64,000 bases of DNA, taken from assembly GCA_012295275.1 (NCBI GenBank), contig CM022672.1:35385732-35449731 (forward strand), given 5' to 3'. How positions within the stretch are numbered: position 1 is the stretch's first letter; the number at the start of each line of letters is the position of its first letter. The stretch is from Chrysomallon squamiferum (taxonomy: Eukaryota; Mollusca; Gastropoda; Neomphalida; Peltospiridae). The translations under genes and the position numbers were made by a program. Below the pieces are notes generated by a model, which made no database searches, was not told where the DNA came from, and worked only from the letters and a program-made list of their open reading frames with translations. This document shows positions 13,685 to 24,130 of this stretch, piece by piece.

Positions 13685-16600
13685 TAAAAAAACTGTATCC
13701 TAATGTAAGATATTTGTAATTTATTAAAGTCTATATTTATAAAATATTTTTTGGCAAATGCAAAATTTATTTTCCTTTTTTTTTCAGTTTATTTTCTTCA
13801 TTTTTTTATTTTATTATTTATTAAACAAGTGTTATTTTATACATGTCAAGGAATAAAAATGTATTTGTGAAGCTTAACAAAATCTTAACATTGTGTGAAA
13901 TAGTCATTGTGATAAATTTAATGATAAATTGTCAAAAAACATTTGTAAAGAATTCGGTAAACGGATAATAAGATAATATTTCAGTACCCCTGTTATTATT
14001 ATTAACAAGTTTAACTAAAGAAAAGTCTTCTTACAAAATTCTGTCAAACTCTGAAAAGCTCTGCAGATGTGAACACTCTAATTCATTCCTCATTGTTATC
14101 TAAATCTCAGATTTTTATCAACATTTTATTATCCACAGATATTTGTCCACTTTTTTTTTATATTATTAATATCTATACTTTAATAACAATAAAGTCTGCG
14201 GCTGGAGTTAATTGTGCGGACAAGGCTATTGTTGTGTGCTCTTTTTACATCGTGTGTTAGCAGAGATTACAAGCTGAATACAGGGCTGACACTAATGGCC
14301 AAGACAAAATTGTTAAACCCTGCAGTTTTTGTAAGCAAGTAGATACTGTCACTGCAGGCTTACAAAGCTGACTCCCTCCAACAAGTGATTATTAGAGGCT
14401 GCTCTGAACTAACAAAATGGCTGTCAGGAGTTGAGATGGACGATGTGATGATGCTGTTTTCCTGGGAACTGTCCACGTATTCAAGTGGTCACTCAATGGC
14501 AGCTGCTCTTTTCTGGACGCAGGCTGGACAATGCTGGACAATGGAGTCTGCAGAAAGCGACTGTAACCCTTTGTGCAGTTACGGGGCTTGCTATTGACAC
14601 TGATGTAAAACAGACGTGAAGACGATGTTTAAGAAAGTCAAGTACGGTTTTCCCAGCAGGTGTCTCCGTGGCTGATGCACGCTGCAGTGATCCATGTTAC
14701 CACGGTGGTTAACATCACACAATGCATGTGCACTTCATCTTCACCACAACATCCTCTCATGTTACATACATCAACCACAACGTTGTCCTTTCTCAGTCTT
14801 TTCACAGCGTCGGCTTTACTGTTTAATGTTTATGAACGTTTTTGTAAAGAAATAAAACCTGAGAATTTATTGTCACTTGACATCTTTACCTCTGAATTCT
14901 GTTCTTTTCTTTGAAACTTTATTGGTTTGGAAAGTGGACCAGATATTCCCAGGAGGCAGATCATGATTTTGTTTAGGATGGATCTTGTAAATCACTGGAC
15001 ATGTTTAACCATCACTGATAACAAAAACCAACATCTTCAGTTTGAAAATCTAAACACTATTTTCTTTTTTTTACAAATAACAATTTTAAACTAAATAATT
15101 AACATTTTCATTAACCTAGCTAGAATAAAGCTGATGTAACAGAGTTATTTGTGAACACAATTGAGCTGGAATGAAGTATAATCTACTTTATTTATGGGCC
15201 TAGTCTAGCTGGAATGAAGTATAATCTACTTTATTTATGGGCCTAGTCTAGCTGGAATGAAGCAGGATCTATTTTCAGTAGGATGAAGTAGCTGTCACTG
15301 TTTTATTTGTGAAGCCAGCTACTTGTGTCACTTTCTCTCTCTCCACTGATCACTGTCATTCGACTCCTCTCTTCTCTGCCGCCCTCCCCCCCGGCTCTTT
15401 CTCCCACCAAACCCTCCACTGAGGTTGCCATTGAGCCTGCTAATGGCCCTGTTAGGCTTCTAGCACCCTATTTAGCTGCGATACTCCGCCTATTACACCC
15501 AACACTGGTCACCCCCGGGCTATTCACGGGAGGCTGCTTTCAAGGGTGTGTTTGTGTACACTGAGCAGATCTGAAAAACTTGTTCACACTGTTTTAGTGA
15601 AAGGAGTAATTCTCAGGCTGGGGGGGGGCCTGTCTCCAGGGAATGTCTGCGGTTTTGTCACTAACAAGTTATTGTAATTCAATTTCGTTTCAAGTCACAT
15701 TTCTTTGTCTTCCATCTGTCGTATTTTAACTTTTTGTTTTCAAGTTAAAAGTAATCAGAAAAAAATATTATTGTTGCTTTTGTGTATTGTTTTACAGTTG
15801 TCAAAAAGGAAAAAGAGAAAATATCTGTATTTTATTTAATTTTTCAGTATTTTACTAATAAAACAACAGGGTAATTTTTTCTTATTAATAATTTAAAGCA
15901 AATGAAAAATGTTTAAAAAGAAAAATATTTGTTTTCAAGAAGGAGTAAAACTGATTTTAACAGAACTAAAACCAAACAAGGTACCTCATTTTATAAAAAT
16001 TAAAGTTAAATATTTTAAACAGTTTTATAAAATATTATAAAATATCATAAAATATTATAAAATATCATAAAATATTATAAAACTGTATTAAATGGGGTAA
16101 CAGGCTATCATTATTATGTATTTTTAAAATTACGTCACCTGATTACTCAACACTGAATCTGAACAATAGCAACCTAACAATAGTTATGTGAACTGCTACA
16201 TACATAATGTACATTAATGTAAAATAAACAGGGAAATGATTTGTATGTGTCATATTAAACTTATGTAAGAGGCAGTTACAAATGATTGATACTTCACTAT
16301 TGACTTCAGTGCCTTGAAGCCAAACACAGACAGTGACATCTTAATAAAACATCATCAATCACAACATACTTACTCCACACAACATACTTACACAATACAA
16401 CATTTCTACTTCTGTCAACATACAGTAGATTCTAAAATCCCTGAAATATTGTAAGTTCTGTAAAACTACAGTATATTCTCAAGATTTTATTCTTCAATGA
16501 CGTAATATAGTGTGAAAAAAAGTAAATGTTTTAAAAAGAATTACTCAGTGTTAGGTGAAACAGGATAAGTCATTAAAAATAAGAATTCTGACAGCTTTAT

Positions 16601-19546
16601 TAACACTAAATGGTACAGAAAATAAAGTCATTTAGAATTGAATGGTATATTTCTTTTCTTTAACTGTATTTAAAAAAATAAAAATTAATAATAAATAAAA
16701 AAATAAAAATAATTTTGTTCTTTTCACTTTTAATTGCAATAAAGCATGCCTTCATGTAGATACATACACAGAACACACACACACACACACACAAACAATT
16801 AATATATGTGTATGTAACTATTTTATGTCTTAACTATTAAAACTTAAAATCAAAACTGAATTCCTGTAAAATGTTTAATTGTATCAAAAAATCACTTTAA
16901 GAATTTAACCCTGAAGTCTATGAAAACTATCCACCTGACACATTGGTTTATTTGCTGAAACTGCAGTGGGCTAACTAGATAACTAACTAACTAACTAACT
17001 AAATGACTCTGTCTGAAGGACTCAGCTATGAGACTGGTGACAGATTTAATTCATCAAGTGGTTGAGGTGAAAGACAAACAGTTCAAGAGGATTTCTCAGT
17101 AAACAAGATATCAAACCCAGACAGATGGCAGAGAAATCCTGTTACTAAAAAACAAGTGTGTACAGTATGTGATCTACCACTGATGTATAATGAGCTGTTT
17201 AACATTCTCTACAGCTTATTGTTTGTACACTGCCTTCGTGTTGATTGTTCATCCCTCTATTGTCACTGCTGATAGAAAGCTGGTGATTAGGGTCATCAAC
17301 AGTTGATCGTGTATATTGATCTGAATAGCCCTTCATCAACGCTCAGTTTCATTCTCATTAAAGCAAGGAGGACAGTGTCAATACTGCTTTCCCTCGCATG
17401 AAAGAGAAACTAACCAGGCAAGACTTTTGTCAACAAACTCAGACATGAAAATCTTTCGGCAATTTCATTTTTTTATAAGGGCTGGAGGGGAGAGAGTTTT
17501 GTCAAAGAAAGCAGTGAAGCCGGAGCTAGGAGAGTGTTTTAAAATTGTGTTTTTAATGAAGCGAAGTCCTCAGATCTCTCTCACACTTACTGCAGGAAGC
17601 AGAACAATGGGAGGTGACTGAAGCAGGATTCTGGTTAATGATACATGAACGTATCTTTCAGTGTGAAACCCTCCACGTTTGTAGATGACTGAGTTCTCTG
17701 AGGACAGCTCATTATCTCAAGTCCACTCAGAAAGAAAACTTACACAGAAGAAAGTGGTGAACTCAGCTTTAAAACACTCGTGTTTGTGATATACTCTCAT
17801 AATTAGTGACACCTGTCTCTGTACAGCTTTCTCCTTCTTCCTGGTCTCAAGTCAGACTAACTTCATTATTTTAAAATCTGAATTTAAATTTATTAGACTA
17901 AATTCATTATTTCACAGTCTGAACTTAACATTAGAATGACTAACTTCTTCATCTTTGTTTTTACAGTGTAAATTAAGAGAATAACTAAATTCATTATTTT
18001 ACAGTCTGAAGTTTCATTATAAGTCTGATTAACTTCATTATTTTATAATCTGAAGTTAACATTATTAGACTGACTTCATTATTTTAGTCTGAAGTTATTA
18101 TTATTATTATTAGTTTTAACATTGGCTCTTTAAGTACTTTTCATCAGATTTTGTCACATGCACATTTTACATATTATAAAATTTTAGAGGAGTAAAGGGT
18201 GGAACAGAATATGCAGAAAAGGAACAAAATTCATTTTAGCATCTGCAGCTTTTATACTGCTTTATATTTTTACTAAGTTTATTTTAAAATTTTTAAAACA
18301 TGGCCTTTTGAAACTAGCTATATGTATATAAAACTTTTAAAACTGAGTTTTCACTTGACAAGTCTGTTTGGAAAGACACTCACTTACACAAGATGAATGG
18401 TTGAGTAATAAAACATCAGACACAGTCTGACAAGACAAATGATAACACAGTCTCCAGCTGACACACAATATGTCACACAAAGTGTCATACATGTTCCCAG
18501 CTTCCCAGAGTTCCCCTCAAGCACAAACATCTCAGTGCAGAGTTTGTCTCAATCTGGACAGACTGGTATAAAGTGGTCAGCTAACATTACAAGTGTCACA
18601 GTGTAGTTTTATATCATGTGAACTACACAGACTGGTATAAAGTGGTCAGCTAACATTACAAGTGTCACAGTGTAGTTTTATATCATGTGAACTACACAGA
18701 CTGGTTTGAAGTGGTCAGCTAACATTACAAGTATCACAGTGTAGTTTTACAACATCATGTGACTTTTCATGTGTATGTATGTTATATATATATTTATCAA
18801 TGTATAAAGGTGTCAGACATAAGTGCATATATGATTTAATGTTTAAAAAAATAGCTACTATGAACGTCAGTTTTAATTTACTGTTTTGTTTTCCTCAGAT
18901 TCCTCTTCCCTCATTCAGCCAACTGAAGGCTCACTACCCCGGCTACTGGAACTTCGGCGGCCGTCTGCACAACCACCACCTCATCCACGTCCTGGGTGTG
19001 GACAGCAGCCTGCTGCTTCACGACACCAGCGCACTGCGCCTCTCCTACGCACTCAACAAGATCGGCGGCAACCACTCCCTGGGGACTCAGCTCATTCGAC
19101 TGTCCAAGTTCGGACGAGACAGTGTCCCGGGGAGGGATGGACACCAGTACATCTACCACCCCATCGCGTATGGCCCCTACCTAGCTGACAAGTACGGCTA
19201 CCCCTCCATCTCAAAGCTGCACCAGACAGACGCAGACAACACCAAGAAGAACTTCTGGGGGAAGCAGGGAATCCTCAGAGTCATCACCTACACCAAGAAG
19301 CTGAACCGACCCAAAGGTCACGTGGCATTGTGGGATTGCAACCACTTCCACCAATCAAAAGACTGGATTGTTGATCATGGACTGATCACTGTGGAATTCT
19401 GGGAATCGCCAGGTAAGAATTCTCTTTATATAAAACATGTTTACTCTATTTAGTGTAACTCTAAAACAATCAAATCTGTACTGTACACATGTATATCATG
19501 TGCACACGCACAGCCATAGACATGCATAAATACGTACATGTGAGTG

Positions 19547-19604
<58 letters not shown>

Positions 19605-19622
19605 CACACACACACACACACA

Positions 19623-19654
<32 letters not shown>

Positions 19655-19658
19655 ACAG

Positions 19659-19690
<32 letters not shown>

Positions 19691-19695
19691 ACACA

Positions 19696-19733
<38 letters not shown>

Positions 19734-20096
19734 TTAACACATACACAGACACACACACACGCTAACACACACAGACACACACACACGCTAACACAGACAC
19801 ACACACACATGCAGACACACACACACACTAACACACACACTCACACACACATGTTGAAATGATGATGACTAACACACATGAATAAAACATCTGGTCACTG
19901 TAAGACTATTTTCAATGTTGCAGACTCGGACTGTGAGAACAAGGACATGAAGCTGCTGAACACAGAGTACAACTCCTACGTGTCAATGCTGCGGCCGACT
20001 GCTGAGTCGCGTCTGAAGAGTCTGTTCAGACACAAGTCCTGGAAGTCACATTTTGTCCAGTTCAACTACAAGAAGTACAGAAAACAACACAACTAG
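1404..20096 (+). CDS. Secreted Tae4-family amidase-like protein (Dae4-like), catalytic Cys replaced by Ser; 3 exons
   Basis: Joining 1404-1463, 18899-19412 and 19924-20096 gives 248 codons plus TAG, all junctions GT-AG with matching phases (0, then 1). Residues 1-20 form a signal peptide with hydrophobic core LFFLTLAVLCVAG. Residues 21-191 carry Tae4-family landmarks in order: PSFSQLKAHYPGY, the nucleophile block TSALRLSYALN (63-73), GRDGHQYIY, KYGYPS, GKQGILRV and PKGHVALWD (158-166). Bacterial Tae4 enzymes cleave the D-Glu-mDAP bond of peptidoglycan with a Cys-His pair. Here His161 and Asp166 remain but the Cys position is Ser64 (AGC, 19028-19030). Residues 192-248 are a Lys/Arg/His-rich tail. 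Introns and a secretion signal argue for a resident gene acquired by ancient horizontal transfer rather than contamination. Family assignment is by recognised motifs; amidase activity is doubtful given Ser64. Neighbour: ANAPC4 on the opposite strand. Confidence 0.88.
1735..1885. repeat. AT-rich minisatellite, ~38-bp unit, about 4 copies
   Basis: Repeats of a unit around ATCAATAAAATATTGATA plus TTTATAAATATAA. The CAATA/TATTG halves are inverted, so each unit can fold into a small hairpin. Confidence 0.8.
2334..3775. repeat. 1.4-kb satellite-like array of TATGTGTGAGA-type units
   Basis: Continuous degenerate array of roughly 10-14-bp words alternating AGTATGTGTGAGA, TGTATGTGTGAGA and short GAGA insertions. 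It grades into plain GT-rich sequence after 3750. Higher-order periodicity is likely, since blocks such as the stretch near 2640-2720 recur near 2880-3000. Confidence 0.9.
4537..4795. promoter_or_regulatory. CpG-rich island inside intron 1
   Basis: About 260 bp with many CpG dinucleotides (CGTCGAAG, CGCCCGG, GCTCGTGTGTCGTC, GAGCGCGTGC) amid sequence that otherwise has almost none. It is open in two + frames, but with no plausible protein family or splice pair. It could be an alternative promoter, enhancer or unannotated 5' exon; the function is inferred only from composition. Confidence 0.4.
4796..7139. other. Intronic stretch with short duplications, no gene
   Basis: Contains a twofold repeat of CAGTTTGTCTCTGCTGCTAA-type sequence (about 5115-5222) and a ~56-bp unit repeated three times (5413-5577, containing TGTATTGCTATGTATTGTTA). 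GT- and CA-rich runs occur near 6450 and 6926. No exon-like segment seen. Confidence 0.55.
7165..7275 (+). repeat. ~35-bp tandem repeat carrying GTAAGT donor-like words
   Basis: Three copies of a unit containing GTTACGAGAGTGGGTGTAAG. The array and its edge hold several consensus-like GTAAGT sites on the + strand, the strand of the enclosing intron. The following 7280-7400 is CpG-containing and open in frame, but no coding family is recognisable. Confidence 0.7.
7560..14384. other. Intronic AT-rich stretch with microsatellites, no gene
   Basis: Includes poly-T near 8100-8120, (CA)n at 9305-9343, (CA)n at 10348-10383, a (TTTGTTG)n run at 10505-10570, a ~31-bp repeat with CAATCACTATTTATAACTAA (11820-11945), (CA)n at 13044-13081 and (TA)n at 13652-13678. 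No exon or RNA gene recognised. Confidence 0.6.
14385..14760. other. Non-repetitive, GC-richer intronic island
   Basis: A stretch of unique-looking sequence between AT-rich blocks, including a duplicated GCTGGACAATG. Short open frames end without usable splice sites or recognisable motifs. Candidate conserved non-coding element or relic; nothing more can be said from sequence alone. Confidence 0.3.
15163..15265. repeat. ~46-bp tandem repeat, 2-3 copies
   Basis: Unit contains GCTGGAATGAAGTATAATCT followed by ACTTTATTTATGGGCCTAGT; the third copy is truncated and diverged. Confidence 0.8.
15325..15565. other. GC-rich intronic island at 15.3-15.6 kb
   Basis: C-rich pyrimidine tract (GCCGCCCTCCCCCCC), then unique sequence with GCTAATGGCC and CCCCCGGGCTATTCACGGG, strikingly GC-rich against its surroundings. 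Open in one + frame for 79 codons, but low-complexity (Pro/Ser/Leu) with no recognised domain. I favour a regulatory element over a coding exon. Confidence 0.35.
15566..17859. other. Intronic stretch, no gene seen
   Basis: AT-rich with an AAAATATTATAAAATATCAT repeat near 16025-16085, (AC)n near 16770 and an ACTA tetranucleotide run near 16975. The 17220-17640 part is less repetitive but offers no exon with valid splice sites. Confidence 0.5.
17860..18115. repeat. Degenerate ~55-60-bp minisatellite before exon 2
   Basis: Four diverged units built on GACTAACTTCATTATTTTA and CAGTCTGAAGTT words. Confidence 0.7.
18558..18756. repeat. 69-bp minisatellite, 3 near-identical copies
   Basis: Unit contains CAGACTGGTATAAAGTGGTC and ends in ATCATGTGAACTACA. 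It stops about 140 bp before exon 2 and does not include the splice acceptor. Confidence 0.88.
18899..19412 (+). CDS. Tae4-like gene, coding exon 2: amidase domain
   Basis: Follows TTTTCCTCAG and precedes donor GTAAGA at 19413. It is 514 nt: residues 21-191 plus one base. The exon is visibly GC-rich (many CTG, CGC, ATC codons) beside AT-rich introns. It contains the whole recognisable Tae4 fold, with Ser64 at the nucleophile position, His161 (CAC 19319-19321) and Asp166 (GAT 19334-19336). Having one intronless domain block is what an intron-poor ancestor would leave. Confidence 0.92.
19546..19852. repeat. (CA)n microsatellite filling intron 2
   Basis: About 300 bp of CA/CACAGA/CACACGCTAACA variants take up most of the 511-bp intron 19413-19923, between donor GTAAGA and acceptor TTGCAG. 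His-Thr or Cys-Val frames through it are not coding. Confidence 0.95.
19924..20096 (+). CDS. Tae4-like gene, coding exon 3: basic C-terminal tail
   Basis: Starts after AATGTTGCAG and enters in phase 1, completing Asp192, then DSDCENKDMKLL. It ends YKKYRKQHN and TAG at 20094-20096. The 57 residues are rich in Lys, Arg, His and Tyr, lie beyond the amidase core and match no domain I recognise. A cationic surface-binding tail is a guess. Confidence 0.87.
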
Positions 20097-20440
20097 CTCT
20101 ACACCTTCTCCAGCATCATTCCTTAACAAGCATCTGACACAAACTACATTTAAAAAAACATCATCACTGTTTGTAAAACTGGACTTCATAGACTCTCCTT
20201 CAGAAGCCTGGGACACAGATAACTACTGCACACACAACAAAAAAAAACAAAAAAACCTGTTCTCTGCCAGTTCCAGTGATTCTCATCATTCCAGAAACAG
20301 ACAAAGAACAATTAAAAAATGTGCTTCTAAAGGAGAAATGGATACTGACTGAACTGGCAGTAATCAAAGCTTTTGTCTATCCTAGCTAAACAGGATATAC
20401 AAAGTTATTAGTAAATAAACAATATTCTGTACTGATAAAT
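20097..20440 (+). other. 3'UTR of the Tae4-like gene with poly(A) signal
   Basis: Non-coding sequence after the TAG. The first AATAAA is at 20414-20419, giving a short 3'UTR of about 330-350 nt. Another AATAAA lies at 21250-21255, so a longer form is possible. Confidence 0.5.
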
Positions 20441-20555
20441 GGCAGAGATGTTCCTTGAAGAAAACAGAAAACAACAACTGTGGGTTATGTAAGAGTCGAA
20501 GCATAACCATGTGTGAATAATTCATAATAATCAACTAGTGGCAAAAACAAAACTG

Positions 20556-20760
20556 TCAGTGTAACAGTCACTATTTAGTGTAACAGTCACTACTGTTACA
20601 AGGTAACAATAATTAACTTGTGTAACAGTCACAAAGTCATTGAGTTTGTGTTACTACTAAGTGTAACTGTTACAGTGGTTACAATCACTAAGTGTTACAG
20701 TGGTTACAATCACTAAGTGTAACAGTGACAAGCTGAATGAGTTTGTGTAACAGTCACTAA
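20556..20760. repeat. GTGTAACAGTCACTA-type dispersed repeat
   Basis: Irregularly spaced copies of TGTAACAGTCACTA and GTTACAATCACTAAGTG, roughly seven in 200 bp, with partly inverted arms (GTTAC/GTAAC). Confidence 0.7.
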
Positions 20761-21682
20761 TAAAAGACTTCCTGGAAAAAACGCTGATTCTGAGAAAATT
20801 CTGAAAGTGCTATAATCAGAGTGAACAGTGAAACCAAAGCAGGTGAAAGCAGACGTGCCTGATTAACTTTACAAATGTCTTCATTTTAATTCAGTGTCTT
20901 TATTTAAGCTTCTTGTGGCCATAATGTGTGTACAATCAGTATTAATTTATAACCTGTACAAAGTTGATTATATTTATCTAATTTTTTTTAATGTGATTAA
21001 TGTTAGTTTTTTCATGCTCAAGGAAATTTCTGTTGTGAATAATCAGATTTGTAGTGTTAAATGTTTTTTAATTATTCTATCAGTAAATCTGAAATCAAAC
21101 TCATCTTTTTTTGTGATTTTGAAACTAAGTTAATCCTTTTTGTGATTTTTGAAACATAATTAATCTTTTTTTGTGATTTTTAACTAATTTTTTTTTTTTA
21201 CTTTGAAACTAAATTTCTCCTTTTTGTAATTATCTTCATCACAATTCAAAATAAAGTTTCAGTTTTATTTTAAAACGTGAACTATTTTAACTAATACAGA
21301 CAAGGGTGTATTTGTAACATAAAACTGATTTTTCTACAACTGCTTGTTCTCACATGATCTTGACACCTATAAAATAAACATAAATCTCAAATTCTTACTT
21401 TCCTGAAAAAAGATTTATAAAAATACTGTGACTACTAACATAAATCTTCAACTTTAACAAATTTGCTGTTTCATTTTGAACTGCAGATTAAGAAATAAAA
21501 TTCTGTAGCAATAATAAAGCATTAATATCTGTTTCTGGATATAAAAGTTTTATAATCACAAACATTCCTCTGTATTGTTTGCCATGTTAACACTATGAAC
21601 TAGCTAAGCATGGTATCCATGGATACATTCCCACAAAGAAGTGAAAACAAGCAGTAGACAGTCTGCAGATTTCTTTCTAAAG

Positions 21683-21800
21683 TGCCTAGATACTGAATAT
21701 TACCAGTCTATTTTCTTTCTAAAGTACCTAAATACTGAATATTACCAGTCTATTTTCTTTCTAAAGTACCTAAATACTGAATATTACCAGTCTATTTTCT
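21683..21800. repeat. ~43-bp minisatellite, 3 copies
   Basis: Unit contains AAATACTGAATATTACCAGT followed by CTATTTTCTTTCTAAAGTACC. Confidence 0.85.
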
Positions 21801-22129
21801 TTTAAAATTCTTTCTGATAACCCAGAATCTTTAGTCAAATTGTGTGCTGGCATTTTTAATTTTAACTGATTCTCGTGAAAAAGAGAAAAAAACAAAAAAC
21901 AATGGTGCTAATGTTGTAACAATGATTAAGTTAGAAGAATCATTTTTTGTGTTGTGATTTTTTATTTTAATTTCGTACTGATACCTCTGTGTTCTGTATT
22001 TTCGTGTTGGTTGTAACATGTGTGTTTGTGTTTTAATATTGTGTTGTGTGTATGTGAGTGGATTTGTGTGTGTGTGTGTGTGAAAAAGACAAAGACTAAC
22101 ATTAGTTGTTTTAACAAAGAAGATCATCT

Positions 22130-22170
<41 letters not shown>

Positions 22171-22644
22171 GTCATATGTATGTGTGCCTATGTGTTTTAC
22201 TTAAACTGTAAGTATTTCAATTTTAAATCATAATTTGATGTGTATCAGTTTTAAAACTGTATTGTTCTTTTAGCAGTGAAAGAAAAGGAAAAACATACAA
22301 CTAGCTAAACCAGTTTTCTAACAAAAACTTAATACAAACAGGAATCAATGATAACTGAAATTTATCACAGAATTTATTAAATAGAGACTAACAGTAAATT
22401 ATACATAAATAAATAATTACTGTTTCTCCTAATGTAATGAATTTTAATCTAAAACAAGCCTGTAATAAAATACAAAAAAAAAAAACATTATTTTCTGATT
22501 AATGTAAGGTGCTATTTTAACTTGCTCATGCTAAATACAGTTTTATAAACATTAACAGGATTTTGTGTGTGAAATACAAGCTGTGACTAACCAGACTGAG
22601 TCAGATAATGTTCACTAGGTTACTGAACTGTATCATATTAAATT

Positions 22645-22775
22645 GTAAACATTCTGGTCACAAAACTGGGACCAAAAACTTACAAACATGAACTGGATCA
22701 TGTTAACCTCCTGGGACCAAAAACTTACAACATGAACAGGATCATGTTAACCTCCTGGGACCAAAAACTTACAAT
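22645..22775. repeat. ~52-bp minisatellite, 2-3 copies
   Basis: Unit contains GGGACCAAAAACTTACAA and GATCATGTTAACCTCC. On the - strand the ACTTAC word reads GTAAGT, a donor-like site. Confidence 0.75.
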
Positions 22776-22859
22776 CATCTTAGGATAAGTAAAATATATG
22801 TAGGATGTTGACTATTACAGTTTGACTGAAAACTTATCTAAAGATTATACTGTCAGTGA

Positions 22860-23228
22860 CAGAAACATAGTGGATCATTTTGACTGGACTAAAACTTACA
22901 TCACATAGTGGATCATTTTGACTGGACTAAAACTTACAACACATAGTGGATCATTTTGACTGGACTAAAACTTACAATATATAGTGGATCATTTTGACTG
23001 GACTAAAACTTTTAACATATAGTGGACCATTTTGACTGGACTAAACTTTTAACACATAGTGGATCATTTTGACTGGACTAAAACTTACAACACATAGTGG
23101 AATATTTTGACTGGACTAAAACTTACAACATATAGTGGATCATTCTGACTGGACTAAAACTTACAACATATAGTGGATCATTTTGACTGGACTAAAACTT
23201 ACAACATATAGTGGATCATTCTGAAAGG
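22860..23228. repeat. ~39-bp minisatellite, about 9 copies, with GTAAGT on the - strand
   Basis: Unit contains AGTGGATCATTTTGACTGGA and CTAAAACTTACAACA. On the - strand most units present TTGTAAGTTTTAG, a consensus-like 5' splice site, in what would be ANAPC4 intron orientation. Confidence 0.88.
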
Positions 23229-23884
23229 GAGCAGAAACTTACAAGTGTACAGTTCATATTGACTCAGTGTATATATCATTCAGGAAGTAATTTTGTATTT
23301 ATTCATTATTTCTGTTTTATTTATAACAATGTTTTAACAAAGTCAGCATTACTTTGCCTCTTTCTTTTTCTTTCTTATAAAAACTTTTATTAATTTTTTT
23401 TAATTTTTTTATTTTTTTAGATGAACCAACATAAACAAGATATAAATTACAATTAAAAAATTACTCTAGCATAATTATTAAGATTTACAGAATGGTGCAT
23501 AATCCTTGTAAACTAATTTATTGTCAAATCTATGCAGATTACTTTTGTCTTTTAATATTTAAACAGTCAGTAATTATTTAATCACATTTAAAATATTTGT
23601 TGTGTATGATGATTATTACCTTGTATGTCTGAATAATAAAATGAATCATGACCAAACCAGACTTTATTTTTGTTTTTGTTTCCATGGCTACGTAACAGGT
23701 TAGTGTGTTAGTCAAATGTTTTGATATTGGTAAACTGAAAAGAAAAGATGGATCAGAGCTTTCCTAAGTCAGTTTTGTGTCTAATTTCACCTGAATAGCT
23801 GCATTCTCAACTTATTTCTTATTTTTTACATCAGAAGTCAGTGGCTTATCTACAAGTGGATAATTTATGATGACAAGATGAAAT

Positions 23885-24130
23885 ATCTTTTTTTCCTTTG
23901 TACCTCATTGTACAAAGAGCAGGACAGAGTGTAGTAATATATTTATTATCTAAACATACACATTAAATATCTTTTTCTTCTCTGTACCTCATTGTACAAA
24001 GAGCAGGACAGAGTAGTAATATATTTATTATCTAAACATACACATTAAATATCTTTTTCTTCTCTGTACCTCATTGTACAAAGAGCAGGACAGAGTAGTA
24101 ATATATTTATTATCTAAACATACACATTAA
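23885..24130. repeat. ~79-bp minisatellite, 3 copies
   Basis: Unit contains GTACCTCATTGTACAAAGAG and TATTTATTATCTAAACATAC. The TTGTACAA centre is palindromic. Confidence 0.88.

Larger units (their letters stand above)
1464..18898 (+). other. 17.4-kb intron 1 of the Tae4-like gene
   Basis: Starts GTGAGT and ends in a T-rich tract plus TTCCTCAG before exon 2. It holds minisatellites, CA/TA microsatellites, homopolymers and a few non-repetitive islands listed separately. I found no convincing extra exon of this gene and no ANAPC4 exon on the other strand here. Confidence 0.8.

Noticed and set aside
18779-19453. Reading exon 2 as a single-exon 224-codon gene starting at the ATG at 18779
   Set aside because: The upstream part is AT-rich intron with a good acceptor TTCCTCAG at 18898, the tail runs past a clear donor, and a signal-peptide exon and C-terminal exon fit in phase.
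19450-19850. Long His-Thr and Cys-Val open frames on both strands
   Set aside because: They are (CA)n/(GT)n microsatellite translations within intron 2; dinucleotide repeats lack stops in these frames.
18899-20096. Bacterial contamination carrying a Tae4 gene
   Set aside because: The coding block is interrupted by canonical introns filled with animal-type CA repeats, has an exon-encoded signal peptide and is contiguous with ANAPC4.
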